The notes beneath the pieces were generated by a model. The model was not told the DNA's origin. It made no database searches and saw nothing but the letters and a program-made list of their open reading frames with translations. From Candidatus Avelusimicrobium gallinaceum (GTDB lineage: Bacteria > Elusimicrobiota > Elusimicrobia > Elusimicrobiales > Elusimicrobiaceae), in the NCBI GenBank assembly GCA_944324965.1, contig CALUYH010000002.1, forward strand, positions 1 through 64,000: 64,000 bases of DNA, read 5' to 3'. Below are positions 42,535 through 51,443 of this stretch, one piece after another; within the stretch, counting starts at the first letter, position 1; each line of letters opens with the position of its first letter. Position numbers and translations under genes: made by a program.

Positions 42535-43077
42535 TTACTTATATTCGTTGTAGCTGGCAATTTCCTCCAGCGTTTGCCGCGGGCGCGGGGCCGGTTCTTC
42601 GGCCGGGTAGCCCAGGGCAATTAGGTGTTCAATTTTTTTGCCTTTGGGCAGGTGAAAAAATTTTTCGGCCTTGTCCGAATTCAGCCACCCAATCCAGCAG
42701 GTGCCCAGGCCCAAATCGTGCGCGCGCAGCACCAGGTGCTCGCCGGAAATCCCCTGGTCCACCAGGTAAAATTCCGTCCGGCGGAAGAAGTTTCCCACGC
42801 GGCTGGTAAAGTTGCCCCGGTCGGACACGGCGGCAATCAGCACGGGGGCTTTTTCGGCAAATTTGGTCATGCTGTACACGCCGGAAAACGCCTCCTTGCA
42901 GAAGGCCTCTTTTACTTTCGGGTCGTCAATCACAATGTAGTGCCACGGCTGGGAGTTGCAGGCCGAAGGCGCCAGGCGCGCCGCTTCCAGGCACGCGTTT
43001 ATTTTTTCCCGTTCTACCGGTTTATCCTGGTATTTGCGGATGCTGCGGCGGGATTTGATAACGTCCATTAATTCCAT
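42535..43077 (-). CDS. Nitroreductase family protein
   Basis: A 180-residue FMN-dependent nitroreductase-fold protein. The N-terminal flavin-binding signature SRRSIRKYQDKPV (about 9-21), PSACNSQPWHYIVI and the C-terminal GYPAEEP are visible. Such enzymes reduce nitro compounds, quinones or flavins with NAD(P)H. The physiological substrate is not known. The start MELMDVIKSR at ATG 43077 follows AGGGG. The gene is divergent from dapF. Confidence 0.92.
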   Translation of the reverse strand: MELMDVIKSRRSIRKYQDKPVEREKINACLEAARLAPSACNSQPWHYIVIDDPKVKEAFCKEAFSGVYSMTKFAEKAPVLIAAVSDRGNFTSRVGNFFRRTEFYLVDQGISGEHLVLRAHDLGLGTCWIGWLNSDKAEKFFHLPKGKKIEHLIALGYPAEEPAPRPRQTLEEIASYNEYK

Positions 43078-43152
43078 AAATTGTACCCCTGATATAAGAA
43101 GATAAAAATATCTTACCAAATTGGCCGTCGGTTTTTATAAAATAACAGTGTT

Positions 43153-43989
43153 ATGCAATTTACCAAATACACAGGACTCGGAAACGATTTCGTCATATTG
43201 GACGGAAAAACCGCGCGCAACGTGCAGGACCCGTGCGCGCTGGCACCCAAAATTTGCGACCGCCACTTCGGTGTGGGCGCGGATGGCCTGGTGCTGCTGC
43301 TCCCCTCGGAAAAAGCCGATATGCGTATGCAAATCATCAATTCCGACGGCAGCGAAGCCGAAATGTGCGGCAACGCCACCCGCTGCGTAGCCCTGCATTT
43401 GTACCGGCGGGGCATAGTGCCCAAAAAACAAATTTCGCTGGAAACGCTGGCCGGCATTATTCATACCGATATCGTCAACGACGTCACCGGCACGGTGCGC
43501 GTGGATATGGGCGTGCCGCGGCTGTTGCGGGGGGAAATCCCGATGACGGGCATCGCCAGTGCGCGCGCCGTAAACGTGCCGCTGCGTGCGTGCGGAACGG
43601 AATTTTGCGGGACGGCGGTGTCTATGGGAAACCCGCACTTTGTGGTGTTTGTGCCCAACGCCGAAAAGGCCCCCGTGGAAACCTGGGGCCCCGCGCTGGA
43701 AACCAACGAAGCCTTCCCCAAAAAAACCAATGTAGAATTTGTAGAAGTGCTTAACGAACGCACCGTGCGTATGCGCGTGTGGGAACGCGGCGCCGGCATT
43801 ACCAAAGCCTGCGGCACGGGGGCGTGCGCCACGGTGGTGGCGTGTGTGCTAAACCGCAAAACCATTGAACAGGTAACCGTTAAACTGGACGGGGGCGACC
43901 TGCTGATTGAGTGGCCGGTGGGCAAAGCCAATATCTTTATGACGGGCCCCGCCACCGAAGTGTTTACCGGCGAATACAAGGGGGCCTGA
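43153..43989 (+). CDS. dapF: Diaminopimelate epimerase
   Basis: A 278-residue PLP-independent epimerase converting LL- to meso-diaminopimelate. The two catalytic cysteines are Cys72 (MCGNATRC) and Cys220 (ACGTGAC). GLGNDF lies at the N-terminus. Its stop overlaps the dapL start by one base (TGATG), which couples the two steps of the pathway. A TATAAA box lies about 12 nt upstream and no clear ribosome binding site is seen. Confidence 0.97.
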   Translation: MQFTKYTGLGNDFVILDGKTARNVQDPCALAPKICDRHFGVGADGLVLLLPSEKADMRMQIINSDGSEAEMCGNATRCVALHLYRRGIVPKKQISLETLAGIIHTDIVNDVTGTVRVDMGVPRLLRGEIPMTGIASARAVNVPLRACGTEFCGTAVSMGNPHFVVFVPNAEKAPVETWGPALETNEAFPKKTNVEFVEVLNERTVRMRVWERGAGITKACGTGACATVVACVLNRKTIEQVTVKLDGGDLLIEWPVGKANIFMTGPATEVFTGEYKGA

Positions 43990-45218
43990 TGAGCGTTTTG
44001 AACGAAAATTATTTAAAACTGCCGGGCAGTTACTTGTTCTCCACCATTGCCAAGCGCGTGGCCGCCTATAAAGAGGCCCACCCCGGCGCACAGGTAATCA
44101 GCCTGGGCATTGGGGACGTGTCCCGCCCGCTGGTGCCGGCCGTGATTGCGGCGCTGCATAAAGCGTCCGACGAGATGGGCCGCGCGGAAACGTTCCGCGG
44201 CTACGGGCCGGAGCAGGGCTATGCGTTCTTGCGCGAGGCGATTTTAAAGCACGACTATTTAGACCGCGGCATTACGCGGACGGCCGACGAAATTTTCGTA
44301 AGTGACGGCGCCAAGAGCGATGTGGCCAACTTCCAGGAACTGTTTGACGTGTCCAGCACCGTAGCGCTGCAGGACCCGGTGTACCCCGTGTATTTGGATA
44401 CCAATGTGATGGCGGGGCGCACGGGCGCGTTTGCCAACGGACGCTTTGAAGGAATCGTCTACCTGCCGTGCACGGAAGAAAATCATTTTACGCCCGGCTT
44501 GCCCGCCCAACACGCGGACCTGGTGTACTTGTGCTCGCCCAATAACCCGACCGGCACGGCGATGACGCGCGCGGAACTGAAAAAATGGGTGGATTGGGCC
44601 GCCGAACACCACAGTGTGATTTTGTATGATTCCGCCTACGAGGCGTTCATCACCCAGCCCGATGTGCCGCATTCCATTTACGAAATCCCGGGTGCGGAAA
44701 AAGTGGCCGTGGAGTTCCGCTCGTTTTCCAAAACGGCCGGCTTTACCGGCACGCGCTGTGCCTACACCGTGGTGCCCAAAGCCGTACAGGTAACGGACCA
44801 CGCCGGCCAGCCCCACTCGCTTAACGCCCTGTGGCTGCGCCGCCAAACCACCAAGTTTAACGGCGTGCCCTACATCGTGCAGCGCGCGGCCGAGGCGGTG
44901 TTTTCGCCCGAGGGGCAAACGCAAATCCGCGAGGTGATTCACGGCTACCAGCAAAATGCGCAAACCATTTTGCAGGCGCTCCGCGCGGCCGGGCTGACGG
45001 CCTTCGGCGGCGTAAACGCGCCCTACATCTGGCTTAAAACCCCCAAGGGGGTGGATTCGTGGGCGTTTTTTGACCAACTGCTCACCCGCGCGCAGGTAGT
45101 CGGTACGCCGGGCGTCGGGTTTGGGGCGTGCGGGGAAGGATACTTCCGCCTGACGGCGTTTAACACGCCGCAGCTGACGCAAGAAGCCGCCCGCCGCATT
45201 GCCGGAATGACGTTTTAA
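43989..45218 (+). CDS. dapL: LL-diaminopimelate aminotransferase
   Basis: A 409-residue fold-type I PLP enzyme that makes LL-diaminopimelate directly from tetrahydrodipicolinate, bypassing the succinyl or acetyl branches. The PLP Lys lies in [12 protein letters not shown], the PLP-contacting SDGAKSD and NNPTGT segments are present, and the N-terminal [14 protein letters not shown] is characteristic. It is followed, with its own promoter, by a pilin gene. The product goes to DapF for peptidoglycan and then lysine. Confidence 0.95.
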   Translation: MSVLNENYLKLPGSYLFSTIAKRVAAYKEAHPGAQVISLGIGDVSRPLVPAVIAALHKASDEMGRAETFRGYGPEQGYAFLREAILKHDYLDRGITRTADEIFVSDGAKSDVANFQELFDVSSTVALQDPVYPVYLDTNVMAGRTGAFANGRFEGIVYLPCTEENHFTPGLPAQHADLVYLCSPNNPTGTAMTRAELKKWVDWAAEHHSVILYDSAYEAFITQPDVPHSIYEIPGAEKVAVEFRSFSKTAGFTGTRCAYTVVPKAVQVTDHAGQPHSLNALWLRRQTTKFNGVPYIVQRAAEAVFSPEGQTQIREVIHGYQQNAQTILQALRAAGLTAFGGVNAPYIWLKTPKGVDSWAFFDQLLTRAQVVGTPGVGFGACGEGYFRLTAFNTPQLTQEAARRIAGMTF

Positions 45219-45226
45219 ACGGATTT

Positions 45227-45235
45227 TGCTACAAT
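45227..45235 (+). promoter_or_regulatory. Extended -10 promoter of pilin gene 4
   Basis: TG-C-TACAAT, about 18 nt before the ATG, followed by a GGAGG ribosome binding site. This pilin gene lacks the TTGACTCG poly-T element. Confidence 0.65.
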
Positions 45236-45253
45236 ACATCCAACGGAGGATAT

Positions 45254-45772
45254 ATGAAAAAACATCTTTGTTCTTCCAAGGGTTTTACCTTGATTGAATT
45301 ATTAACGGTCGTGCTGATCATCGGGGTGTTGATGGCGGTGGCGCTGCCCAACTACACCCGCTCCATTGAACGTTCCCGCGCGGTGGAAGCAATGGCGGGG
45401 CTGAAATCGTTAAACGATGCCGTATACGCCTACGCCGCCGGCCGCAGCGGGGCCAACACGTGCCCGACGTCTTTTACAAAATTGGTCATTTCGTATCCCG
45501 GCACGTTAAGCGCCGACAAAATGACCCTGACTACGGATAATTTTGAGTTTAAGTTAAATTCCGCCACCAATGCTTACATCCCGGGCACCGATTGCCCCGG
45601 TGTGACGGCCAAACGCCTGGGCGGAACCAAGTACGACTACGTGCTGTGGAACCCGTATGTAAGGGGCTACTCCGGCAAGGGCGCTTCGTTGGCGTGCACC
45701 GGGTCTAACGAGGCAAGCATTGCCATCTGCGAGTCGTTGGATTTGTATACGGCCGGGTCCACCCCGTATTAA
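45254..45772 (+). CDS. Type IV pilin-like protein (pilin paralogue 4)
   Basis: A 172-residue prepilin. Cleavage is expected after Gly10 (MKKHLCSSKG), before F-T-L-I-E. The helix is more divergent than in the other copies (LLTVVLIIGVLMAVALPNYTRS). The globular part has four cysteines in two likely pairs (TCPT/DCPG and ACTG/ICES). GGAGG precedes the ATG and a terminator follows directly. The gene is separated from dapL by 35 nt including its own promoter. Confidence 0.9.
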   Translation: MKKHLCSSKGFTLIELLTVVLIIGVLMAVALPNYTRSIERSRAVEAMAGLKSLNDAVYAYAAGRSGANTCPTSFTKLVISYPGTLSADKMTLTTDNFEFKLNSATNAYIPGTDCPGVTAKRLGGTKYDYVLWNPYVRGYSGKGASLACTGSNEASIAICESLDLYTAGSTPY

Positions 45773-45793
45773 TTTAAACCGTTTGCCGCTTTT

Positions 45794-45825
45794 TTCCGGC
45801 CGAAACTTTCGGCCGGAATTTTTTT
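45794..45825 (+). terminator. Terminator of pilin gene 4
   Basis: TTCCGGCCGA/TCGGCCGGAA stem followed by seven T. Confidence 0.92.
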
Positions 45826-45907
45826 GCCGTTTGGCGGATAAAATCAAGCGTTTAGACGGTTGCGAAAGCCCGGTGGGCGTGCCGCCGGCGGAAGGATTTT
45901 GAAGCAT

Positions 45908-45937
45908 AAAAAACCCCGGCTAAACGGCCGGGGTTTT
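45908..45937 (-). terminator. Terminator of the SPFH-NfeD operon
   Basis: CCCCGGC/GCCGGGG stem followed by six T on the minus strand. Confidence 0.88.
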
Positions 45938-45950
45938 GAAAGGCAAACGG

Positions 45951-46961
45951 TTATTTGCCGGCTGCGGGTGCGCCGCCGGTTAAGTCCTTAATGGCGGCCA
46001 CGGCGCCCAGCACGTTGCTGGCTTCGTAGGGCATATAGATAATTTTGTTATCTTTGCCTTCGGTCATTTTGGTCAGCGCTTCGATGTATTTAAGCGAAAT
46101 CATATAGCTGGCCGGGTTGGACGATTGCGATACCGTAGCCGCCACAATTTTGACGGCTTCCGCTTCGGCCGTAGCTACTTTGATTTTCGCCTGCGAGATA
46201 CCTTCCGCCTGCAAAATGGCGGCCTGTTTCAACCCTTCGGCTTTTTTGATTTCCGATTCGCGCACGGCTTCGGCCTTTAAAATCTGGGCCGTTTTGGTAC
46301 CTTCGGCTTCCGTTACCATGGCGCGGCGGTCGCGTTCGGCCTTCATCTGTTTTTCCATCGCTTCGCGGATGGCGGCGGGGGGAATGATGTCCTGCAATTC
46401 CACGCGGTTTACTTTCACGCCCCACTTGTTGGTGGCTTCGTCCAAAATCACCTGCAGTTTGCTTTTGATGATTTCGCGCGAGGTGAGCGTTTGGTCCAGG
46501 TCCATTTCGCCGATAATGTTTCTTAACGTGGTTTGCGTCAGTTTTTCAATAGCGGTTGGCAAAGATTCCACTTTGTAAGCGGCGTTGACCGGGTCCGTAA
46601 TCTGGAAGTACAACAGCGCGTTGATTTCAATACCGACGTTGTCCTTGGTAATCACGCTTTGGCGCGGCAGGTCGTACACGGTTTCGCGCATATCAACTAC
46701 GTCGCGCATTTCCGTATACGGCACGGAGCGCACGCGGCCGCTGCCGTCCATATATTCGCGGTTATCGCGCCATTCCATCAGGTGCGGTTTATCCATAATC
46801 GGGATAATCCAGTTGATGCCCGGCGTAAGCGTTCCCACATACTTGCCGAAGCGCTCAATAATCATCACCTGGGCTTGCTTGACGATTACAATCCCTTTGG
46901 CAATGATAACAATTACAAAAAAGACAAAAGCTACCAAAAATGTAATGCTCAGTTCAGTCAT
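45951..46961 (-). CDS. SPFH/band 7 (stomatin-like) membrane protein
   Basis: A 336-residue protein with one N-terminal transmembrane helix (about 4-24), the band 7/SPFH domain (about 25-190, with RFGKYVGTLTPGINWIIP), a long Glu/Ala/Lys coiled coil (about 200-270) and a short C-terminal tail. Stomatin-like proteins form oligomers in membrane microdomains and often pair with NfeD-type partners, as here: the nfeD-like gene ends 22 nt upstream in the same operon. AGGAG precedes the start. Confidence 0.92.
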   Translation of the reverse strand: MTELSITFLVAFVFFVIVIIAKGIVIVKQAQVMIIERFGKYVGTLTPGINWIIPIMDKPHLMEWRDNREYMDGSGRVRSVPYTEMRDVVDMRETVYDLPRQSVITKDNVGIEINALLYFQITDPVNAAYKVESLPTAIEKLTQTTLRNIIGEMDLDQTLTSREIIKSKLQVILDEATNKWGVKVNRVELQDIIPPAAIREAMEKQMKAERDRRAMVTEAEGTKTAQILKAEAVRESEIKKAEGLKQAAILQAEGISQAKIKVATAEAEAVKIVAATVSQSSNPASYMISLKYIEALTKMTEGKDNKIIYMPYEASNVLGAVAAIKDLTGGAPAAGK

Positions 46962-46983
46962 TTTTTCTCCTTTAGTTTGTTTC

Positions 46984-47409
46984 TTATTTGGCGCGAACCG
47001 TTAAGGTTACGCCTTCCAATTTTTCCACCACACATTCCGTCCCGGCCGCCAGCGGCACGGCGGAGGTGGCTTTCCAGCTTTCCCCTTCCACTTTCACGCG
47101 GCCGTTGTTTTCCAGCGGGCCGAGGGCGGTTTCGGCCACGGCCGTTTTGCCAATCACTTCTTCCGCCGGGGTTTTGACGTGCTTTGCCTTGGCGTACAAC
47201 AGGCGCTTGGCAAACGGGCGGATGCCTATCCACGCCGCGCCCGCCACCAGGGCAAACGCCAGCACCTGCAGCCACAGGTTCAGCCCCAGCCACGACGCCA
47301 GCGACGCACCCAGCATCCCCAGGCCTAAACACGTGAGCGAAAATTCCATACTAAACACTTCGCCCACAAAACAACATACGGCGATAATCAGCCAGATGTA
47401 ATAATTCAT
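46984..47409 (-). CDS. NfeD family protein, short form
   Basis: A 141-residue NfeD-like protein with two or three transmembrane helices (about 4-65) and a C-terminal OB-fold domain (about 85-141, ending TLTVRAK). It lacks the ClpP-like protease domain of long NfeD. Short NfeD proteins are thought to assist SPFH partners in membrane organisation. It lies between the SirB1-like gene and the SPFH gene. Confidence 0.9.
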   Translation of the reverse strand: MNYYIWLIIAVCCFVGEVFSMEFSLTCLGLGMLGASLASWLGLNLWLQVLAFALVAGAAWIGIRPFAKRLLYAKAKHVKTPAEEVIGKTAVAETALGPLENNGRVKVEGESWKATSAVPLAAGTECVVEKLEGVTLTVRAK

Positions 47410-47427
47410 TTGTCCCTCCGTAGGGGG

Positions 47428-48273
47428 TTATCCTTTAATAATATCCAAATAGTGGCGCAGGTAGTTCAGGCGGCGTTCATCGCGCACTTTGTTCAGGACG
47501 TAAATCATATTGGCGATGAAGCGCCGCACAATCGCGCGGGAGGAAAGCGGCGCCAAAAATTCGTCGTTCCATTCTATGTAGCGGGCACGGATGTAGCGGC
47601 GGCAATCGTCTTCGGTTAAAATTTTGCCGTTGTCCAGCGGGTCAATAAACAGCGATTCCCGGTGGGTGTATCCCTGCATGTGCACCAAAATCCGTCCGGC
47701 CAAATCCACCAGGGCTACGTCCAGCCCGAAGCGCTGCCCCAGGCATACGTACAGGCAGGCTACGCACAGGCTGGAGCCGCGTTTTTTGCGCAAAAAGCGG
47801 GCAAAAGAAATGTCTTTGATATCCAAATTGGTTTGCAGGGCCGTCATCTGCTGCAGGCGGAAGAAGTAGTGCCCCAGCACGGCGGCGATTTCGGTGCAGT
47901 TTTTGGCGTTTAACAGCACCGGGCGCAACTCGGCGGCCATATGGTCCAGCGGGGCGTTCACGTCGCCGCGGGCCGTAACGGGGCTGGTAAATTTGGAAAG
48001 CAGCATTAACCCTTCTTCCAAGTCCGGGTTGATTTTGGCCGCAAAACGCGCCAAGGCGGCGGCCAGGTCTTCCCAGCAGATTTCTTCCAGGGTGTTTAAC
48101 ACGGTGCGCGGTACGGAGGTTTGGAATTCTTCCTCCATTACGCGCTGCACTTCATCGGGATTGGTTTTGATGGCGTCCGCCAGCGCCCGTTTGAGCACCG
48201 GGCCATAGGTGTCCGATTCCGTTTCCAAAAGTCTGATGAGTGCTTTTAATCCGTCTTTACCGAGGAGTTGCAT
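47428..48273 (-). CDS. SirB1/transglutaminase-like family protein
   Basis: A 281-residue cytosolic protein. The central region GSSLCVACLYVCLGQRFGLDVALVDLAGRILVH (in part, about residues 180-212) corresponds to the SirB1/transglutaminase-like core, with Cys and His but no confirmed peptidase activity in the family. N- and C-terminal parts are helical. The family function is unknown. ATG 48273 lies 7 nt after a TG-C-TATTGT box and has no ribosome binding site. The gene opens an operon with the NfeD and SPFH genes, 18 nt before the NfeD gene. Confidence 0.7.
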   Translation of the reverse strand: MQLLGKDGLKALIRLLETESDTYGPVLKRALADAIKTNPDEVQRVMEEEFQTSVPRTVLNTLEEICWEDLAAALARFAAKINPDLEEGLMLLSKFTSPVTARGDVNAPLDHMAAELRPVLLNAKNCTEIAAVLGHYFFRLQQMTALQTNLDIKDISFARFLRKKRGSSLCVACLYVCLGQRFGLDVALVDLAGRILVHMQGYTHRESLFIDPLDNGKILTEDDCRRYIRARYIEWNDEFLAPLSSRAIVRRFIANMIYVLNKVRDERRLNYLRHYLDIIKG

Positions 48274-48280
48274 ATAATAC

Positions 48281-48289
48281 ACAATAGCA
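48281..48289 (-). promoter_or_regulatory. Extended -10 promoter of the SirB1-NfeD-SPFH operon (leaderless)
   Basis: Minus-strand TG-C-TATTGT followed by seven nt (GTATTAT) and the ATG. Confidence 0.5.
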
Positions 48290-48370
48290 AATTGCCGAAA
48301 TTTTTGCCACTGTTTTCTGCGCCGTTTTTTTGACGGGGAAAAGCCCCCAAAAAACAACGGTTTTTGCGCA

Positions 48371-48401
48371 AAAAAAAGGGGCCCGTTTGCGGGGCCCCTT
48401 T
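48371..48401 (-). terminator. Terminator of the OmpA-like lipoprotein gene
   Basis: AAAGGGGCCC/GGGCCCCTTT stem with a T-run on the minus strand. Confidence 0.9.
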
Positions 48402-48418
48402 GTGCGTGGGAAAAAGGT

Positions 48419-49054
48419 TTATTGCAAGTCTTTTTCGTTCGCGGTGATTTGCAGCACCACGCGGCGGTTTTGCGCGCGGCCTTCCGCGGTGGAGTTGGTG
48501 GCAATCGGGTTGGAAGAACCGTAGCCGATGTAGGTGATGCTCATCGTTTTCAGACCGCTGCCCAACAGGAAGTCGTACACGGCTTTGGCGCGTTGGGTAG
48601 AGAGTTTGTTGTTGATGGCGTCGGAACCGGTAGAGTCGGTATACCCCTGCACGACGATGCGGTTTTTGGGATATTTTTTGAGCACTTTATTCAGGTCGGA
48701 GAGCGTCTGCATGGAAGCGGGCGTCAATTCCGAGCTGCCGGTGGCAAACAGAATATCGTTTTTCAGGAAGACCTGGATGCCGCTGTCGGATTTTACCACT
48801 TCGGCGATGGCAGCCAATTCTTTGGCCTGTTTGTCGTAGTAGTTGCCCAAAAGGCCGCCCGCGGTCAAGCCCGCCAAAGCACCGTAAATGGCACCGGTTT
48901 CGCTCTTGCCGCCCGTGTTGTTGGCGATGATAGCCCCGGCGGCAGCGCCTAACGCAGCGCCTCCGGCAGCGCCCCAAGCGGTTCTTTTACCGGGGGTGGT
49001 GCAAGCCGTACCCAACAACGATACAGCCATACAAAGCAGAATTACTTTTTTCAT
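48419..49054 (-). CDS. OmpA family lipoprotein with glycine zipper
   Basis: A 211-residue protein with a signal peptide and lipobox-like end (G-T-A-C, Cys18; the -3 position is unusual). A glycine-zipper segment follows (about 29-70, many G/A repeats) that may insert in a membrane. A C-terminal OmpA/Pal domain (about 95-205, with GYTDSTGSDAINNKLSTQRA and AQNRRVVL) binds peptidoglycan. The architecture is that of YiaD-type proteins, and it probably links the outer membrane with the cell wall. It is monocistronic with a strong ribosome binding site (AAGGAGA). Confidence 0.92.
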   Translation of the reverse strand: MKKVILLCMAVSLLGTACTTPGKRTAWGAAGGAALGAAAGAIIANNTGGKSETGAIYGALAGLTAGGLLGNYYDKQAKELAAIAEVVKSDSGIQVFLKNDILFATGSSELTPASMQTLSDLNKVLKKYPKNRIVVQGYTDSTGSDAINNKLSTQRAKAVYDFLLGSGLKTMSITYIGYGSSNPIATNSTAEGRAQNRRVVLQITANEKDLQ

Positions 49055-49131
49055 CTGGTTCGCATCTCCTTGTTAGAAAATAGATATTTACATTCTACTT
49101 TTTTCCCGCCTAAAAGGAAACAGAAATTTAT

Positions 49132-49160
49132 AAAAATCCCCGCGTTGTGCGGGGATTTTT
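49132..49160 (-). terminator. Terminator of the queD-folK operon
   Basis: AAAAATCCCCGC pairs with GCGGGGATTTTT; it lies directly after folK. Confidence 0.9.
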
Positions 49161-49173
49161 GACGCGGGTGAAA

Positions 49174-49671
49174 TTACAAAATAAAGCAATCGGGCTTGCC
49201 TTTCTTTTTCATCAGTTCGCGGTACAGGCGGTAGACGGGTTTGCCCAGCTTGGGGTGTACGTATTCGGGCAGGATGTACGAAAGCGGCTTGAGCACAAAT
49301 TCCCGCTCGTGCAGGCGCGGGTGCGGCACGAAAAGGGGGTATTGGTCGTCGTCTTCAAAAATCACTTTGTCGTCGTAAAACAGGATGTCCAAATCAATTA
49401 CGCGCGGCCCGTTGCGAAACGTCGGCTTGCGGCCCAGGCGGGTTTCCAGCGCTTTTAATTTTTTTAAAAGCGGCAGCGGCTCATACGGCGTGCTTAAAAT
49501 CAGCACGGTGTTTACAAAGTCCGGCTGTTCGGCAAACCCTTCCGGCTTGGACACGATGTACGGCGCCACTTCTTTTACGGTGCCCAGGTCCGACAGGGCT
49601 TTAATGGCGCGGTCTATATTTTCTTTTTCGGGGGCGATGTTGCTGCCCAGGGCAAGCACGGCTTGAGGCAT
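49174..49671 (-). CDS. folK: 2-amino-4-hydroxy-6-hydroxymethyldihydropteridine diphosphokinase
   Basis: A 165-residue HPPK that transfers pyrophosphate from ATP to 6-hydroxymethyl-dihydropterin. LGSNIAPEKENI at the N-terminus and the signature RxxGPRxIDLDIL (RNGPRVIDLDILFYDD, about 88-103), then PHPRLHEREFVL, are all present. ATG 49671 overlaps the previous stop by one base (TAATG). It is the last gene of the folate/7-deazaguanine operon. Confidence 0.96.
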   Translation of the reverse strand: MPQAVLALGSNIAPEKENIDRAIKALSDLGTVKEVAPYIVSKPEGFAEQPDFVNTVLILSTPYEPLPLLKKLKALETRLGRKPTFRNGPRVIDLDILFYDDKVIFEDDDQYPLFVPHPRLHEREFVLKPLSYILPEYVHPKLGKPVYRLYRELMKKKGKPDCFIL

Positions 49672-50021
49672 TATTCTTCTCCGCGGTATTCTACCCAGCG
49701 GTCGGGTTCTTCGGCCACTTTTACGGCGTACAAATGCGGCACCCGGTCTTTGATGCGCCGGTACATCCACACGCACAGGGCTTCCGTGGTAGGGCGCGGC
49801 AGGAAGGTGCCCAAATCGCTGCCTTCCAGCTGGGATTCCAACTCTTTTTGAAAGGTGTCGGCCAGTTGGCGGAAATCCAGCAAATAGCCTTCCGCATTAA
49901 TCGGCCCGTAAAAAGTGACCTCGTAGTGGAAGTGGTGCTCGTGCACGGGTTCGTTTAACGTCCCGTCGTGCCCGTGGCGGGCCGTAAAGCTGCCACATTG
50001 GGTTAAGTACACGTTTGTCAT
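49671..50021 (-). CDS. PTPS-III-type 6-pyruvoyltetrahydropterin synthase homologue (probable FolB replacement)
   Basis: A 116-residue PTPS/QueD-fold protein. Where QueD has Cys-x3-His-Gly-His, this protein reads Glu24-Pro-Val-His27-Glu-His29, the E-x2-H-x-H form that defines PTPS-III paralogues. Those cleave dihydroneopterin triphosphate to 6-hydroxymethyl-dihydropterin and replace dihydroneopterin aldolase (FolB). An upstream His (16 or 18) would be the third zinc ligand. The PTTE segment is conserved. It sits between folP and folK with ATGA and TAATG overlaps, and the same operon also has a true QueD. A folB gene is not seen in the window. Confidence 0.8.
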   Translation of the reverse strand: MTNVYLTQCGSFTARHGHDGTLNEPVHEHHFHYEVTFYGPINAEGYLLDFRQLADTFQKELESQLEGSDLGTFLPRPTTEALCVWMYRRIKDRVPHLYAVKVAEEPDRWVEYRGEE

Positions 50022-50815
50022 TTGGCGGCCTCCAATTCTTGATAAAAATCCATTACTTTGCGGGTGTCTTTTACGTCGTGTACGCGCAAAATGTCCGCGC
50101 CGTTTTGCAAAGCCACCAGGTGGGCGGCCAGCGTTTGGGCTTTGCGTTTGGGGGGGAGTTCGCGCTTTTGGCTTAAAAACGTTTTGCGGGATAACCCCAC
50201 CAACAGCCGTACGCCCAAATCTTTAAAAAACGAAAGGTGCTTGAGCAGTTCGTAATTCTGCTCGCGCGTTTTGGCAAAGCCAAAGCCGACGTCAATGATG
50301 ATGTGTTCTTGGGGAATGCCGCAGGACAGGGCCTGTTCTACTTTTCGGGCCAAAAAATCTTTTACTTCCTGCAACAGATTGTCGTAGTGCGTCAGCGTTT
50401 GCATGGTTTGCGGGGTGCCGCGCGAATGGGTGAGGACGATTTGCGCGTTAAACTCCCGCACCAGGGAAAACATTTCCGGGTCCGGCGTGCCGCTTACGTC
50501 GTTGATGATGGATACGCCGGCTTGGAGCCCTTCCCGCGCAACCGGGATTTTAACGGTATCGAGCGACACGGGAATCTGCGGCCATTTTTGGCGCACCGCT
50601 TGAATAAGGGTCAGCACGCGGCGGATTTCTTCTTCCGCGGGCACGGGCGTAGCATTGGGGCGGGTAGACTCGCCGCCAATGTCAAAAATATCCGCGCCGC
50701 CGGCTGCGTACTCCCGGCATTTGGCCAGCAGGGCGGGCAGATTATTTTGCGGGTTGCCGTCGTAGAAAGAATCCGGCGTGGCATTTACAATGCCCATTAA
50801 AAGCGGTTTTGCCAT
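50018..50815 (-). CDS. folP: Dihydropteroate synthase
   Basis: A 265-residue TIM-barrel enzyme joining hydroxymethyl-dihydropterin diphosphate and p-aminobenzoate. Signatures are GIVNATPDSFYDG near the N-terminus, DIGGESTRPNA (about 45-55), NDVSG, DVGFGFAK and GLSRKTF. It overlaps the PTPS-III-like gene by ATGA and lies 7 nt after folE. Confidence 0.97.
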   Translation of the reverse strand: MAKPLLMGIVNATPDSFYDGNPQNNLPALLAKCREYAAGGADIFDIGGESTRPNATPVPAEEEIRRVLTLIQAVRQKWPQIPVSLDTVKIPVAREGLQAGVSIINDVSGTPDPEMFSLVREFNAQIVLTHSRGTPQTMQTLTHYDNLLQEVKDFLARKVEQALSCGIPQEHIIIDVGFGFAKTREQNYELLKHLSFFKDLGVRLLVGLSRKTFLSQKRELPPKRKAQTLAAHLVALQNGADILRVHDVKDTRKVMDFYQELEAAK

Positions 50816-50822
50816 ACGCTTG

Positions 50823-51443
50823 TTATTTAATCATTTCCAAAAATTCGTTGCGCACTTCCATCTTTTTAAACGCGCCGCGGATAGCGCTGGTGACCATAAC
50901 GGCGTTGTGTTTTTCAATCCCGCGCGAGCTGATGCACATGTGTTTGGCTTTGCACACCACCATCACGCCGTGGGGCTGCAAGGTGTCCATTAAACTGTCG
51001 GCAATTTGGGCCACGAGTTTTTCCTGAATTTGCAGGCGGCGGGCGAACACTTCCACCAAGCGCGCCAGTTTGGAAATACCCAGCACGCGCCCTTTGGGCA
51101 GGTAGCCGATGCTGATGGTGCCGAAGAACGGCTGCAGGTGGTGTTCGCAGGTGGAGTAAAATTCAATGTCTTTTAAGACTACCATTTCTTCGCAGGAGCC
51201 TTCGGTGAAGGTTTTCAACACGTCCTGCGGCTTCATCTGGTAGCCGCCAAAAAGTTTCTTCCAACTGCGCACAATGCGGGAGGGCGTTTCCAACAGCCCC
51301 TCGCGGGTGGGATCGTCGCCGATGTAGGCCAAAATTTCGCGCAGGTTATTTAAAATTTTTTCTTCGCTTACCGTATGTTTGCCAGCTTGTGCATTTGCAG
51401 GCTTAGCCGGGCAGAGGGATGATTTTTCAGCAGTTTTACGCAT
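50823..51443 (-). CDS. folE: GTP cyclohydrolase I
   Basis: A 206-residue GTP cyclohydrolase I forming dihydroneopterin triphosphate, the branch-point precursor for folate and queuosine here. Zinc and active-site motifs are YSTCEHHLQPFFG and the later VCKAKHMCISSRG. It starts at ATG 51443, 76 nt inside the end of queE. No alternative start exists before the conserved domain. The extra N-terminal segment of about 25 residues looks non-conserved. Confidence 0.95.
   Translation of the reverse strand: MRKTAEKSSLCPAKPANAQAGKHTVSEEKILNNLREILAYIGDDPTREGLLETPSRIVRSWKKLFGGYQMKPQDVLKTFTEGSCEEMVVLKDIEFYSTCEHHLQPFFGTISIGYLPKGRVLGISKLARLVEVFARRLQIQEKLVAQIADSLMDTLQPHGVMVVCKAKHMCISSRGIEKHNAVMVTSAIRGAFKKMEVRNEFLEMIK

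Noticed and set aside
49671-50021. Second QueD copy
   Set aside because: The catalytic Cys is absent and the motif is Glu-x2-His-x-His, so a PTPS-III-type role fits better.
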